Positions 18,240 through 26,401 of a stretch of 64,000 nt of DNA are shown here, piece after piece. How positions within the stretch are numbered: the first letter of the stretch is position 1; each line of letters starts with the position of its first letter. Both the position numbers and the translations under genes were made by a program. Under the pieces are notes generated by a model. That model searched no databases, was not told the DNA's origin, and saw nothing but the letters and a program-made list of their open reading frames with translations. This stretch comes from Variovorax sp. HW608 (GTDB taxonomy: Bacteria; Pseudomonadota; Gammaproteobacteria; Burkholderiales; Burkholderiaceae_C): NCBI RefSeq assembly GCF_900090195.1, contig NZ_LT607803.1, positions 2,418,001-2,482,000 on the forward strand, in the 5' to 3' direction.

Positions 18240-19613
18240 GTGCATCACACCGACCGACAAGGTGGCGCCGGCCGCGCAATCGCCAGCCCGGACTGCAGTC
18301 CCTTGTTGGCCGATCTCTACCAACTGACCATGTTGCAGGCTTACTGGCAGCAGGGAATGGCTGGCACCGCGACGTTCGAGATGTTTTCCCGAAGGCTGCC
18401 AGATACGCGGAACTTCCTGCTTGCCGCGGGGCTGGAATCGTTGCTCGACTGGCTGGAGGACCTCCACTTCACGCATGACGAGATCGACTGGCTCGCAGGC
18501 ACGGGGCGCTTCTCGGAGGTGTTCCTCCGGACGCTGCGCGATTTCCGCTTCACGGGCGACGTCTGGGCAATGCCAGAAGGTACGCTGGCGTTTGCCGATG
18601 AGCCGTTTCTGCGCGTCACCGCACCCCTGCGTGAAGCGCAATTCATCGAAAGCCGGGCACTCAATCTGTTGCACTTCCAGACAGTGGTGGCGAGCAAGGC
18701 TGCTCGCTGTGTGCTGGCGGCGCCTGGCAAGCAACTGGTCGACTTCGGGATGCGTCGGTCCCACGGGGCCGAAGCAGGCCTGCTGTCTGCGCGCGCCAGC
18801 TATCTCGCCGGCTTCGATGGGACCGCGACCTTGCTCGCCGGCATGCGCTTCGCGATTCCGCTCTTTGGCACCATGGCTCATTCGTTCGTTCAGGCGCACG
18901 ACAACGAGATGGACGCGTTCGAGCGCTTCGTACGCGCGCAGCCCGCCAACAGCATTCTCCTGATCGACACCTACGACACGGAGGCCGCCGCGCGCAAGGT
19001 TGTGGCGTTGCAGGCGCGGCTGCGCGCGGAAGGCCTGTCGATTCGTGGCGTCCGGATCGACAGCGGCGACCTTGGCGAACATGCTCGCCGTGTACGCGCC
19101 ATCCTGGACGCCGGTGGCATGCAGGGGACGACCATCCTGGCAAGCGGAAATCTGGATGAGTGGCGTTTGGATGCCCTGGTGCGTCAAGAAGCACCGATCG
19201 ATGGTTTCGGCGTGGGCACTCGCATGAACACGGCCGCTGATGCACCTTTCCTCGATTGCGCGTACAAGCTTGTTTCCTACGACGGAGCCCCGCGGCGCAA
19301 ACGCTCCGAAGGCAAGGCGACCTGGCCTGGCGTGAAGCAGGTCTACCGTCACTTCGCACACAGTGGCAGCATCGAACTGGACACACTCGCACTCGACGGT
19401 GAGCCGCAGCAGGGAGTTCCCTTGCTGGAGCAGGTGATGGCGGCCGGCAAGAGAACATCGGCGTGTCGGCGCTTGCATGAGGCCCGGCGGCACGCGCGAG
19501 AGCAGGTCTCGGCATTGTCGCCTGTACTCCGTGCGCTGCACCCCACGTCGCGGATGCCGGTCGTCGTGGCGCCAAGACTGCGCGCGCTGGCCGCGAGCAT
19601 GAACGGGGGCTGA
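18240..19613 (+). CDS. pncB: Nicotinate phosphoribosyltransferase
   Basis: 457 residues. It converts nicotinate plus PRPP to nicotinate mononucleotide for NAD salvage. Family sequence: LLADLYQLTMLQAYWQQG at the N-terminus, ESRALNLLHFQTVVASKAAR, VDFGMRRSHGAEAGLLSARA with the catalytic His, GTMAHSFVQAHDNEMDAFERF, and ILLIDTYDTEAAA with the PRPP-contact Asp; RIDSGDLGEHARRVRAIL follows. The start is a GTG at 18240; a good ribosome site is not evident. It is linked to PRPP synthetase genes of the island (21653 and the broken one at 47682), suggesting a PRPP/NAD supply theme. Confidence 0.92.
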   Translation: MHHTDRQGGAGRAIASPDCSPLLADLYQLTMLQAYWQQGMAGTATFEMFSRRLPDTRNFLLAAGLESLLDWLEDLHFTHDEIDWLAGTGRFSEVFLRTLRDFRFTGDVWAMPEGTLAFADEPFLRVTAPLREAQFIESRALNLLHFQTVVASKAARCVLAAPGKQLVDFGMRRSHGAEAGLLSARASYLAGFDGTATLLAGMRFAIPLFGTMAHSFVQAHDNEMDAFERFVRAQPANSILLIDTYDTEAAARKVVALQARLRAEGLSIRGVRIDSGDLGEHARRVRAILDAGGMQGTTILASGNLDEWRLDALVRQEAPIDGFGVGTRMNTAADAPFLDCAYKLVSYDGAPRRKRSEGKATWPGVKQVYRHFAHSGSIELDTLALDGEPQQGVPLLEQVMAAGKRTSACRRLHEARRHAREQVSALSPVLRALHPTSRMPVVVAPRLRALAASMNGG

Positions 19614-19618
19614 GCATC

Positions 19619-20689
19619 GTGCGAGAGCCATCCCTCGAGACAAAGGTTGCGGCGTTGAGAGACGGCCGCCGCTATCCTGACCCAGTGGATGAGGTGCGCG
19701 CCATCGAGACGCACATGTCGTGGGTCTTCATCGCAGGTGACCATGCGTACAAGCTGAAGAAGCCCGTCCGGAAGGATCGGCTGGACTTCCGCTCGCTCTC
19801 CGCACGGCACTTCTACTGCCTTGAGGAACTGCGCCTGAACCGTCGCCTCGCTCCCGATGTCTACATTGACGTGGTGCCGCTGTGCGAGGACGCCGGAGGC
19901 GGTCTGCGTCTGGGCCAGCACGGCCGGGACCGCGTCGTGGACTGGCTCGTGAAGATGAAGGCCCTGCCTGCTCAAAAGATGCTGGACGCTGCTCTGCACG
20001 ACCGAACGGCCACGCAGGACCAGATGAAGGCGATCGCCCGGTGTCTCGCCGATTTCCATACGACTTGCGGTGTTGCGCCTTTCGGGGCGGCTGCATACCG
20101 CGCTTTGCTGCGAAGGGAAATCGACGAGTGCGAACGCGAACTGTCGATCCCGCGTTGGCACCTGGCAGCGGGCACGGTGCAGGCGCTATGTAGGGCTCAG
20201 CGCCACTTCGTGGAGCGGAACGCAGCGCTGCTCGATGTGCGATTGGCAGCGGGCCGTGTCGTCGAGGCGCATGGGGACCTGCGGCCCGAACACGTCTATC
20301 TGGGCGAGCCGCCGGCGATCATCGACGCGCTGGAATTCTCGGCGGAACTACGCATGCAGGATGCGATCGACGAAGTGGGCTTCCTCGCCCTCGAATGCGA
20401 ACGACTGGGAGCGCCCGTGTTGGGTGAGACGTTGATCGGGTCCTATCTCGGCTTCTCGGGCGACGCGGTGCCGCGTGCGCTCATCGAGTTTCACCAGAGC
20501 TGCCGGGCGATGTCGCGCGCACGGCTGGCCATTGCGCACCTGCATGAGGAAAAGTATCGCGACTCGCCCAAATGGCGGCGGCGCGCGCAGCAGTATCTTG
20601 ACCTCGCCGCGGGTCACATGGCGGCGTGCAAGCGCAACATCGCAATGCAGCGGGAGTCAAAGCAGCCTAGGAAGCGAGAAGTTGCGTGA
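19619..20689 (+). CDS. Aminoglycoside phosphotransferase-like kinase domain protein (COG2187)
   Basis: 356 residues. The N-terminal ETHMSWVFIAGDHAYKLKKPV has the ATP-binding lysine region, and VVEAHGDLRPEHVYLGEPPAIIDALEFS matches the HGDLxxxH/xDxxEF catalytic and metal-binding motifs of the APH/choline kinase fold. In many bacteria this domain is fused to a P-loop kinase (AAA domain); here that second domain is absent, so it is the stand-alone form. The substrate is unknown. The GTG start is 5 nt after the pncB stop, so it belongs to the same operon. Its 3' end overlaps prs by 23 nt on the other strand. Confidence 0.8.
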   Translation: MREPSLETKVAALRDGRRYPDPVDEVRAIETHMSWVFIAGDHAYKLKKPVRKDRLDFRSLSARHFYCLEELRLNRRLAPDVYIDVVPLCEDAGGGLRLGQHGRDRVVDWLVKMKALPAQKMLDAALHDRTATQDQMKAIARCLADFHTTCGVAPFGAAAYRALLRREIDECERELSIPRWHLAAGTVQALCRAQRHFVERNAALLDVRLAAGRVVEAHGDLRPEHVYLGEPPAIIDALEFSAELRMQDAIDEVGFLALECERLGAPVLGETLIGSYLGFSGDAVPRALIEFHQSCRAMSRARLAIAHLHEEKYRDSPKWRRRAQQYLDLAAGHMAACKRNIAMQRESKQPRKREVA

Positions 20690-21653
20690 TGGAGCCGCCT
20701 GTCGCCAGCCGCCGGATGGCTTCGGCGAAGAGGGCGTGTGTCGGGAGCACGACAAGCTTGTCTCTCACCGGGCCCTCAGGCAGACGTTCCGGCGGCACAG
20801 TGTCGGCGATCACGATGCTTGCCAAAGCGGGGCGATCCAGCGCGCTCGCCGCGTTGCCGACGAACAGCCCGTGTGTTGCTCCAGCGTGGACCGAGGCCGC
20901 CCCCAACCTGGCACAGACTTCCGCGGTACGAGCGATCGTGCCACCGGTGCCGATCAGATCGTCCACGATGATGGCGAACCTACCACTGACATCGCCCACG
21001 AAGAGCTCGCCACTCACGACGCCGCCGCTGCGGTGCTTTTCGGCAAAGGCCGACCCTACCGGTCGGCCCAGCGTCTGCTCCAGCCGAAGCCGGAACCGCT
21101 CCGCCCGCTGGATGCCTCCCGCGTCAGGTGCAACCACCACCGCCTCGGCGTTCCCAATTCGCGGCGCGAAGTGCCGCACCAGCAGGCCGGTTGCCTCCAG
21201 ATGGTCAGTTTGGCAACGAAATGCATTCTGGTACGCGGAGAGGTTGTGCACGTCGAGCGTCACGATCCGATCAGTGCCGACCGCCTCGAACATGGTCGCC
21301 ACGTAGCGCGTTGTGACAGGGTCGCGCGGCTGGCTCTTGCGGTCCTTGCGCGCGTAGCCCAGATAGGGGACAACCGCGGTAATTCTTGCGGCGGACGCAT
21401 CGCGCAATGCGCCCAGGAGGAAGAGTAGGCGGCAGAGCTTGTCGTTCACACTGGCGCGCGCATCCGAGTGAAGCGATTGCAGCACATACACATCGCGGCC
21501 GCGTACGGAGCAGAGCGGCCGAGACTTGTGCTCACCGTCTTCGAACTCGCGCTCCTCCAGCGGCGATAGCGCGAGATCCATGTGCTTTGCGACCGCCTGC
21601 GCCCAATGCAGCGTTGCAGCCGGTGCGAAAAGGCAGGGTTGCGCGTTGTCCAT
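20667..21653 (-). CDS. prs: Ribose-phosphate pyrophosphokinase (PRPP synthetase)
   Basis: 328 residues from ATG 21653. It makes PRPP from ribose-5-phosphate and ATP. Motifs: REFEDGEHKSRPLCSVRGRD, ITAVVPYLGYARKDRKSQPRDPVT (flexible loop with ATP-contact residues), VTLDVHNLSAYQNAF, and the PRPP loop VDDLIGTGGTI. Residues differ from housekeeping Prs (LDVHNLSAYQ rather than LDLHADQIQ), so it is a second, divergent copy. It follows hsp20 (102-nt gap) on the same strand. A related gene in decay lies at 47682-46780. Confidence 0.88.
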   Translation of the reverse strand: MDNAQPCLFAPAATLHWAQAVAKHMDLALSPLEEREFEDGEHKSRPLCSVRGRDVYVLQSLHSDARASVNDKLCRLLFLLGALRDASAARITAVVPYLGYARKDRKSQPRDPVTTRYVATMFEAVGTDRIVTLDVHNLSAYQNAFRCQTDHLEATGLLVRHFAPRIGNAEAVVVAPDAGGIQRAERFRLRLEQTLGRPVGSAFAEKHRSGGVVSGELFVGDVSGRFAIIVDDLIGTGGTIARTAEVCARLGAASVHAGATHGLFVGNAASALDRPALASIVIADTVPPERLPEGPVRDKLVVLPTHALFAEAIRRLATGGSITQLLAS

Positions 21654-21754
21654 ATGTGCAGTCTGCGCGGGGACGACCCGTGTTCGGCCGACTCCGGTTC
21701 TGTCTGATCTCGAGCCGCCAACCCGCCTCCGCGGGCCGGGGCTGGAACGCCCGC

Positions 21755-22183
21755 TTACTCGATGACGATCTTCGAGGCGGTGGCGGGGGCCTTCTTCGGG
21801 AGTTCCAGCGTGAGCACACCGTCGGCGTACTTCGCCTGCACCTTGGTGTCGTCCACGTCCTGGCCCAGGCTGAAAGTGCGCGAGATCGAGCCGTAGTAGC
21901 GCTCGCTGCGCAGGACCTTGTCGCCTTCGCCGCGGGTTTCCTTCTCGCTCTTGGTCTCGGCATCGATGCTGACGATGTGGCCGTCGACCTTGATGCTGAT
22001 GTCTTCCTTCTTCACGCCGGGGATGTCGGCCTTCACGTTGAAGGCCTTCTCGTTCTCGGTCACGTCGATGCGCATCTTCAGTGGGGCGGGTTCGCCCTCG
22101 AAGACGGTGGGAGGGAAGAAACGGCGCAGCGCCGTTTCGAAGTCGTTGCCGAACACCGGGTCCAGCAGTCGCAGATTGCTCAT
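21755..22183 (-). CDS. Small heat-shock protein, Hsp20/alpha-crystallin family
   Basis: 142 residues. The start is MSNLRLLDPVFGNDFETALR, then an alpha-crystallin domain (about residues 40-130) with FNVKADIPGVKKEDISIKVD, ERYYGSISRTFSLG, and YADGVLTLELPKK, the A-x-x-x-n-GVL signature. An IxI-like tail (SKIVIE) is present. It is an ATP-independent holdase in the cytoplasm. The ATG at 22183 has gaggagc upstream. It is first in a minus-strand unit with prs and is preceded by a strong FNR-type box. Confidence 0.93.
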   Translation of the reverse strand: MSNLRLLDPVFGNDFETALRRFFPPTVFEGEPAPLKMRIDVTENEKAFNVKADIPGVKKEDISIKVDGHIVSIDAETKSEKETRGEGDKVLRSERYYGSISRTFSLGQDVDDTKVQAKYADGVLTLELPKKAPATASKIVIE

Positions 22184-22245
22184 GGTAGCTCCTCGGGTCA
22201 AAAAGCTGACTGATCACGCGTGGGCCATTGCACCACGCGAAATTC

Positions 22246-22287
22246 AATGTAGGCCGCTGCAAGAGCAAGCGGCTTGATCTGGCTCAA
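22246..22287 (-). promoter_or_regulatory. FNR-type box and -10 for hsp20
   Basis: Minus strand TTGAGCCAGATCAA (22287-22274), 22 nt, TACATT (22251-22246). On the plus strand no -10 occurs at the matching distance. Confidence 0.75.
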
Positions 22288-22618
22288 TCGGATCGCGCGC
22301 TCGGCGTGCCCGTTGACGAAGTACGGCGCTATCGGAGGCTCGCCGAGGCGGCCCTCAGATGCGCAAGCGGACTTGCCCGGCGCGCAGTACCCGCTCGTGG
22401 TCGATCGCGACCCGAAGGTGCAGGTGCCTCTGCTGTTCTGGCGCTCGGAATTCGGCGAGTACCCAGGGCGCATGGTGGCCGGCGTGGACGCATTGGCTGC
22501 GCGGGCACTCGAGCGGAGAAACCGCGGCGAGGGCCGTCCGCAGCGTCACGATCGACGGACGGATCGTTCCCGCGCCGGGCTCGTACGTGCGAGAGTCATA
22601 GCCGGCGCGTGCCGGGAA
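22288..22618. other. 331-bp region with no recognisable gene
   Basis: Between the hsp20 promoter and the end of the DegP-like gene. A plus-strand frame here reads VQVPLLFWRSEFGEYPG, faintly like sulfatase/phosphoethanolamine-transferase C-termini, but it has no start site and breaks off. Treated as unassigned, possibly a remnant. Confidence 0.3.
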
Positions 22619-24124
22619 TCATTCAGTTCCGATCTGGCCCGAAGCTTCCGACAGGGACGGGCGACGCACCGCGACATAGACCAGCCGCCGGTCGCGCATG
22701 ACGAGCAGCGCGACATTGCGGCCGGGGAGCACCTTCGCCACGGCGCGCCGGTAGTCCTCGACGCGGTCCAGCCGTGTTTCGTTCAAGGCCACGATGAGGT
22801 CGCCGGGGCGCAGGCCTTCGCTGCGCGCGGCGCCCGTGGCTTCCCGGACCATCAGGCCGCCGTCGATGCCGAACTGGGCGCGCTGCGTGGCCGGCAACTC
22901 GCCCAGCGTCAGGCCCAGGCCATCGGCCCACTCGTCCAGGCTCTCCGGTCGCAAGGTACTTTCGTGCGTCACGCTTTCCGAGAGAACGACCGGGATCGGA
23001 ACCGGTCCGCCTTGACGCCAGACCTCCAGAAGATGGCGACTGCGGGGCGGCTCGGCGGCGATCCGCTGCAGAAGGTCGGTGAAGCGGGCGACCGACACGC
23101 CGTCGAATGCGGTCACGACATCACCGCGTTTCAGGCCGGCCGCCTGTGCGGGACCGCGCGCATCCACGCGCACCACGAGGGCGCCTCTGGCGTCGGACAG
23201 GCCGAAAGCCTGCGCCAGCGCCGGGGTGACCTGCTGGAACTCGGCGCCGATGCGCGCCCGGCGCACATGCCCGCTCGACTTGAGTTCCATGGCGACCTTC
23301 ATGGCGACGTTGATCGGCACCGAGAAGGAAAGCCCCATGTAGCCGCCGCTGCCGCTGTAGATCAGCGAGTTGATGGCAACGACCTCGCCGCGGCTGTTGA
23401 ACAGCGGGCTGCCCGAGCTGCCCGGATTGATGGCCACATCGGTCTGGATGTACGGCACGCCGGCTGCGCCGATGAATCGATCGACGGCGCTGACCACGCC
23501 CGCCGTGACGCTGCCGTGAAAGCCGAAGGGGGCGCCGATGGCGGCAACCCAGTCGCCGGGAGAGAGCGTGGAGGAGTCGCCGATGGGAGGCGGCGTGAGG
23601 CCCTTGGCTTCGATCTTCAGCAAGCCGACGTCCGTGGGACGGTCGATCCCGACCACGCGGGCCAGGTAGATCCCGCCGTCATCGAGGCGCACCCGGACCT
23701 CGTCGACATTGGCCACCACATGGGCGGCGGTGAGGATCAGTCCGTCGCTACTCAGGGCCATGCCGGAGGCCAGGTCGCGGATCTGGCTGATGCGGGCTCT
23801 GGCCGGCAGCGGCCTTGCGAGCCGATCGGCAAAGTCCATCTCGGGTTCGAATTCCAGGTCGCCGTCGTCCATGCGCTCATCGGGGACTTCGCGCCCGATA
23901 CGCAGCGTGGTGATGTCGACCACGCTCGTACGGCGGCTCGCCACGAGCGAAGAGAACGCGGGCGCGGTCGGCACGGCGTATTCCGCCGCGGCGGGCGAGC
24001 CGGCGAACTGGGCGGCTGGACCCGGGCCCCTGGATGCGCAGGCACAAAGCAGGCAGGTCGAAGCGAACAGCGCGAGGCGCAGGCGGAGCCCCGAGGCGCG
24101 CATGCCGACGGAAGAGACTTTCAT
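22619..24124 (-). CDS. DegP/HtrA-like trypsin-type protease, lipoprotein
   Basis: 501 residues. The ATG at 24124 gives a lipoprotein signal (LALFASTCLLCACASRG) with a lipobox cysteine. The trypsin-like domain carries His in LTAAHVVANVDEV, Asp in DRPTDVGLLKI and Ser in NPGSSGSPLFNSRGEVV (the usual NPGNSGG is altered to NPGSSGS). Two PDZ domains follow (ARIGAEFQQVTPALAQAFGL and the region ending GLRPGDLIVALNETRLDRVEDY). Predicted to act at the periplasmic face of a membrane in protein quality control. The box at 24175-24162 lies 38 nt upstream. The altered serine loop may change specificity. Confidence 0.88.
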   Translation of the reverse strand: MKVSSVGMRASGLRLRLALFASTCLLCACASRGPGPAAQFAGSPAAAEYAVPTAPAFSSLVASRRTSVVDITTLRIGREVPDERMDDGDLEFEPEMDFADRLARPLPARARISQIRDLASGMALSSDGLILTAAHVVANVDEVRVRLDDGGIYLARVVGIDRPTDVGLLKIEAKGLTPPPIGDSSTLSPGDWVAAIGAPFGFHGSVTAGVVSAVDRFIGAAGVPYIQTDVAINPGSSGSPLFNSRGEVVAINSLIYSGSGGYMGLSFSVPINVAMKVAMELKSSGHVRRARIGAEFQQVTPALAQAFGLSDARGALVVRVDARGPAQAAGLKRGDVVTAFDGVSVARFTDLLQRIAAEPPRSRHLLEVWRQGGPVPIPVVLSESVTHESTLRPESLDEWADGLGLTLGELPATQRAQFGIDGGLMVREATGAARSEGLRPGDLIVALNETRLDRVEDYRRAVAKVLPGRNVALLVMRDRRLVYVAVRRPSLSEASGQIGTE

Positions 24125-24133
24125 GATCTTTCC

Positions 24134-24175
24134 ATCGTCATGGGGAAGCACGCCGGCGGCATTGCGCTGAATCAA
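24134..24175 (-). promoter_or_regulatory. FNR-type box upstream of DegP-like gene
   Basis: Minus strand TTGATTCAGCGCAA (24175-24162). The -10 region at 21 nt (TGACGA) is weak. Confidence 0.5.
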
Positions 24176-24224
24176 GTCGCGCAAGTGCACGAGGTGCACG
24201 AGGAATCGCGGCCCGAGTGCTGAG

Positions 24225-24266
24225 TTGACGCGGCGCAAGGCGCCGCGCCGAACCAGGGCGCAGACT
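24225..24266 (+). promoter_or_regulatory. FNR-type box and -10 for USP
   Basis: TTGACGCGGCGCAA (24225-24238), 22 nt, CAGACT (24261-24266), 32 nt before the GTG at 24298. The same 14-mer recurs at 62221. Confidence 0.65.
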
Positions 24267-24297
24267 GCCGGCGACCAAAGCGTTGAAAGGAACGGCC

Positions 24298-25119
24298 GTG
24301 CAGACCCCGAAGTCCATCCTGCTCCATCTCGACAGTTCGCCGCGCGCCACGGTGCGGATCCAGCTTGCGCGATCCTTGGCCGATGCCTTCGAAGCGGAGG
24401 TCACGGGCTTGCCCTGCACCCTGACGGCCCTGATGCGCTATCCGTACGCATTGAGCGCGGCGCCGGATGCGATCTCCATCATGAAGGAGCTCGACAAGGA
24501 ACGCCGGGACAAGGCACTCGCCCTCTTCGTGGATGCCGCTGCCGGCTCGCCACGCCTGCATTGGGAAGAACCCATCGGCGACGAGCCCTGGGCGTTTGCC
24601 CGGCGGGCGCTGTATGCCGACCTGCTGGTCCTCGGCCAGCGCAATGAAGAGGATCCCGACGCGGCGGACCTGCCGCCGGAGTTCGTGTCCAGCGTGCTCG
24701 TCGAATGCGGCAAGCCCGCGTTGATCGTGCCCTACGCGGGAACCGTGGCGGCGGTCGGGCAGACCGTCCTCATCGCCTGGAAGGAAACGCGCGAGTCCGC
24801 TCGCGCCGTGACAGCCGCGCTGCCCTGGCTCTCGCGTGCGCGCTCCGTGCAGGTGGTGGCTTACGGCGAGGCGGCCGAAGCTTCACTGCGCAGGCTGCAG
24901 ACCTATCTGCGGACGCAGGGCGTCGATGCCTCGGTACGAACGGGCGGGGTGGACGACGGCGAGATCGGCGAGCGCCTGTTGTCGCTCGCGGCCGATGTGG
25001 GTGCAGATCTCCTGGTGATGGGCTGCTACGGTCACAGCCGCGCGCGCGAATGGGTGGTCGGCGGCGCCACCCGTTCGATCCTGCAATCGATGACCTTGCC
25101 GGTGCTGATGGCGCATTGA
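24298..25119 (+). CDS. Universal stress protein, two-domain type
   Basis: 273 residues from the GTG at 24298 (aaagga 7 nt upstream; a TTG 15 nt earlier lacks a site). N-terminal half: SILLHLDSSPRATVRIQLAR and ARRALYADLLVLGQRNEEDP. C-terminal half ends GADLLVMGCYGHSRAREWVVGGATRSILQSMTLPVLMAH, the complete UspA nucleotide loop. It is the closest relative of 3156-2329, and both belong to the larger class with a degenerate first USP fold. Cytoplasmic, with likely ATP binding. A 61-residue gene follows at 25144. Confidence 0.9.
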   Translation: MQTPKSILLHLDSSPRATVRIQLARSLADAFEAEVTGLPCTLTALMRYPYALSAAPDAISIMKELDKERRDKALALFVDAAAGSPRLHWEEPIGDEPWAFARRALYADLLVLGQRNEEDPDAADLPPEFVSSVLVECGKPALIVPYAGTVAAVGQTVLIAWKETRESARAVTAALPWLSRARSVQVVAYGEAAEASLRRLQTYLRTQGVDASVRTGGVDDGEIGERLLSLAADVGADLLVMGCYGHSRAREWVVGGATRSILQSMTLPVLMAH

Positions 25120-25143
25120 TTCATTATTGGCAGAGGGGATCGC

Positions 25144-25329
25144 ATGCCCTGGACAACGGACCGCTTTCCCCCTGCCATGGCAGCGCTGTCGCCGGCGGCA
25201 CGTGCCAAGGCGATCGAGATCGCCAATGCGCTACTTCTCTTGGGACATGAAGAAGGGATGGCGATCCGGATCGCCATCGCGAAGGCCAAGGAATGGGCGA
25301 TACGTCACGGAGTCGACTTGCGCAGTTGA
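25144..25329 (+). CDS. Small conserved hypothetical protein
   Basis: 61 residues: MPWTTDRFPPAMAALSPAAR, then a helical AKAIEIANALLLLGHEEGMA and IRIAIAKAKEWAIRHGVDLR. This pattern (MPW..., LSP..RAKAIEIANALL, EG.AI.IAIA.AKEWA) is a small soluble bacterial family seen beside stress genes; no function is known to me. gaggggatcgc precedes the ATG. Co-transcription with the USP is likely (24-nt gap). Confidence 0.7.
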   Translation: MPWTTDRFPPAMAALSPAARAKAIEIANALLLLGHEEGMAIRIAIAKAKEWAIRHGVDLRS

Positions 25330-25344
25330 AGTTGGCGGCTGACG

Positions 25345-25635
25345 TCAGGTTGCAGACACGTCCGAGACCGCGGCCGGCAGCGTGAAATGATCGGTTCCGA
25401 GCACCACTGGCTGGGTCGGCTCACGACGATGGTGATGCAGTGCCACCTGTTCAATCACATCGAAGTGGTCTCTGCAGGCCTGAACGAGGCTGTCGCCGCC
25501 GCCAGTGGCGCCGAACAGATCGCGCAAGGTGTCTTCCGAGATCTCGGCGATCACTCGACGGCCACTGCGCCCCTCAGGATAGATCGGGAACAACACGCTT
25601 GCTCGATCGAAGCAATAGATCGCATCGGATTCCAT
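25345..25635 (-). CDS. DUF1488-like protein
   Basis: About 96 residues from an ATG at 25635: AIYCFDRASVLFPIYPEGRS, RRVIAEISEDTLRDLFGATG, SLVQACRDHFDVIEQVALHH. The arrangement (a Phe/Cys-rich strand, an A-I-S-x-D/E-x-L-R-x-x-F helix, then F-x-x-H/R-x-x-I-E) fits DUF1488 in length and pattern. The ribosome site is weak (ggggta). It is one of three small minus-strand genes between two regulon promoters. Function unknown. Confidence 0.55.
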   Translation of the reverse strand: MESDAIYCFDRASVLFPIYPEGRSGRRVIAEISEDTLRDLFGATGGGDSLVQACRDHFDVIEQVALHHHRREPTQPVVLGTDHFTLPAAVSDVSAT

Positions 25636-25699
25636 GTTTGCGTACCCCAAAACGAAATGATCAAAGGGCCTCGTGCGTGCAGTTGGGAAGGCTTCCAAT

Positions 25700-25927
25700 T
25701 TAGCGTTTGCAGATGATTTCGGGCCAAAGGGCGCCTCCCTCGGGGCTGTAGCGCCAGATGATCTTCCTGACCTTGGCCTTGCCCTTGAAGGCATCGTCCA
25801 CATTGGCGTCTTCCGGAATCACGATCGTCTGTCCGACTTCCGGCAGCCGGCCAAGATACGGATGGTGAGACGTGCCAACCGGGAGTTCGAGCGGTGTCGC
25901 GGATCCCGAATAGATCGTGAGTCGCAT
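25700..25927 (-). CDS. Small hypothetical protein
   Basis: 75 residues: MRLTIYSGSATPLELPVGTS, then HHPYLGRLPEVGQTIVIPED and VRKIIWRYSPEGGALWPEII. It looks soluble and beta-rich; no family is recognised. The ATG at 25927 has aaggagc 7 nt upstream, which supports expression. It lies between the DUF1488-like gene and the helical gene at 26161, all on one strand, probably one operon from the promoter at 26247. Confidence 0.55.
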   Translation of the reverse strand: MRLTIYSGSATPLELPVGTSHHPYLGRLPEVGQTIVIPEDANVDDAFKGKAKVRKIIWRYSPEGGALWPEIICKR

Positions 25928-25945
25928 GATGGCGTGCTCCTAAGG

Positions 25946-26161
25946 TCAAATGTCGAGGGGGACTCCACCACCGAATCGCGCGGCCCATCGGTCCCAAGCG
26001 TCCTGGCAGAGGGCGACGAAGGTTTGCGTCAACTCGCCCATGGCATGAAGCTGTGCCTGCTGGAGCTTTTCCGCCGAATCCTGAAACAAGCGTTGCCACC
26101 CAAGTGCGGAAAGCAGAAAGGCATCTTGAGGACGCGGCTGAGGCGATTCAGATTTATGCAT
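25946..26161 (-). CDS. Small amphipathic-helix protein (phasin-like?)
   Basis: 71 residues from the ATG at 26161: MHKSESPQPRPQDAFLLSAL, then GWQRLFQDSAEKLQQAQLHA and MGELTQTFVALCQDAWDRWA. It is almost entirely amphipathic helix with Gln/Ala-rich heptads, which resembles short phasin-type proteins, but that is only a suggestion. It is preceded by a strong FNR-type promoter whose -10 is 45 nt upstream. First of three small genes. Confidence 0.6.
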   Translation of the reverse strand: MHKSESPQPRPQDAFLLSALGWQRLFQDSAEKLQQAQLHAMGELTQTFVALCQDAWDRWAARFGGGVPLDI

Positions 26162-26205
26162 AAGGACCCTCTTCGCACGGATAGCTTTCAATGCGCCATG
26201 AAGCC

Positions 26206-26247
26206 ATCCTAGGCGCGTTGGTAGGGGCACCTGTTGATCTGCGTCAA
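26206..26247 (-). promoter_or_regulatory. FNR-type box and -10 for small-gene operon
   Basis: Minus strand TTGACGCAGATCAA (26247-26234), 22 nt, TAGGAT (26211-26206). Confidence 0.75.
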
Positions 26248-26310
26248 TGCAGCCGGGGAGCCTCGAAGGCGACCCGGGTGTCGCCGTCACACCAGCCTTC
26301 GATCCAGCAT

Positions 26311-26351
26311 TTGATCCAGCACAAGCCGGTGCGCAGTCGTCGTCCTACATT
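26311..26351 (+). promoter_or_regulatory. FNR-type box and -10 for BON gene
   Basis: TTGATCCAGCACAA (26311-26324), 21 nt, TACATT (26346-26351), 51 nt before the ATG at 26402. Confidence 0.7.
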
Positions 26352-26401
26352 GGTCTGCCGCGAGGCCTCGCGCCGCGCGTGCCTCATGTGAAAGGAGCGT
26401 C

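Noticed and set aside
22288..22618. Phosphoethanolamine-transferase C-terminal remnant
   Set aside because: Only a VPLLFW-like stretch matches, the frame breaks soon and no conserved metal ligand is present.
22274..24223. Very long plus-strand open frame opposite the DegP-like gene
   Set aside because: It is the antisense shadow of a high-GC coding gene; composition is Arg/Gly/His-rich with no family motifs, and the minus frame has full protease and PDZ signatures.
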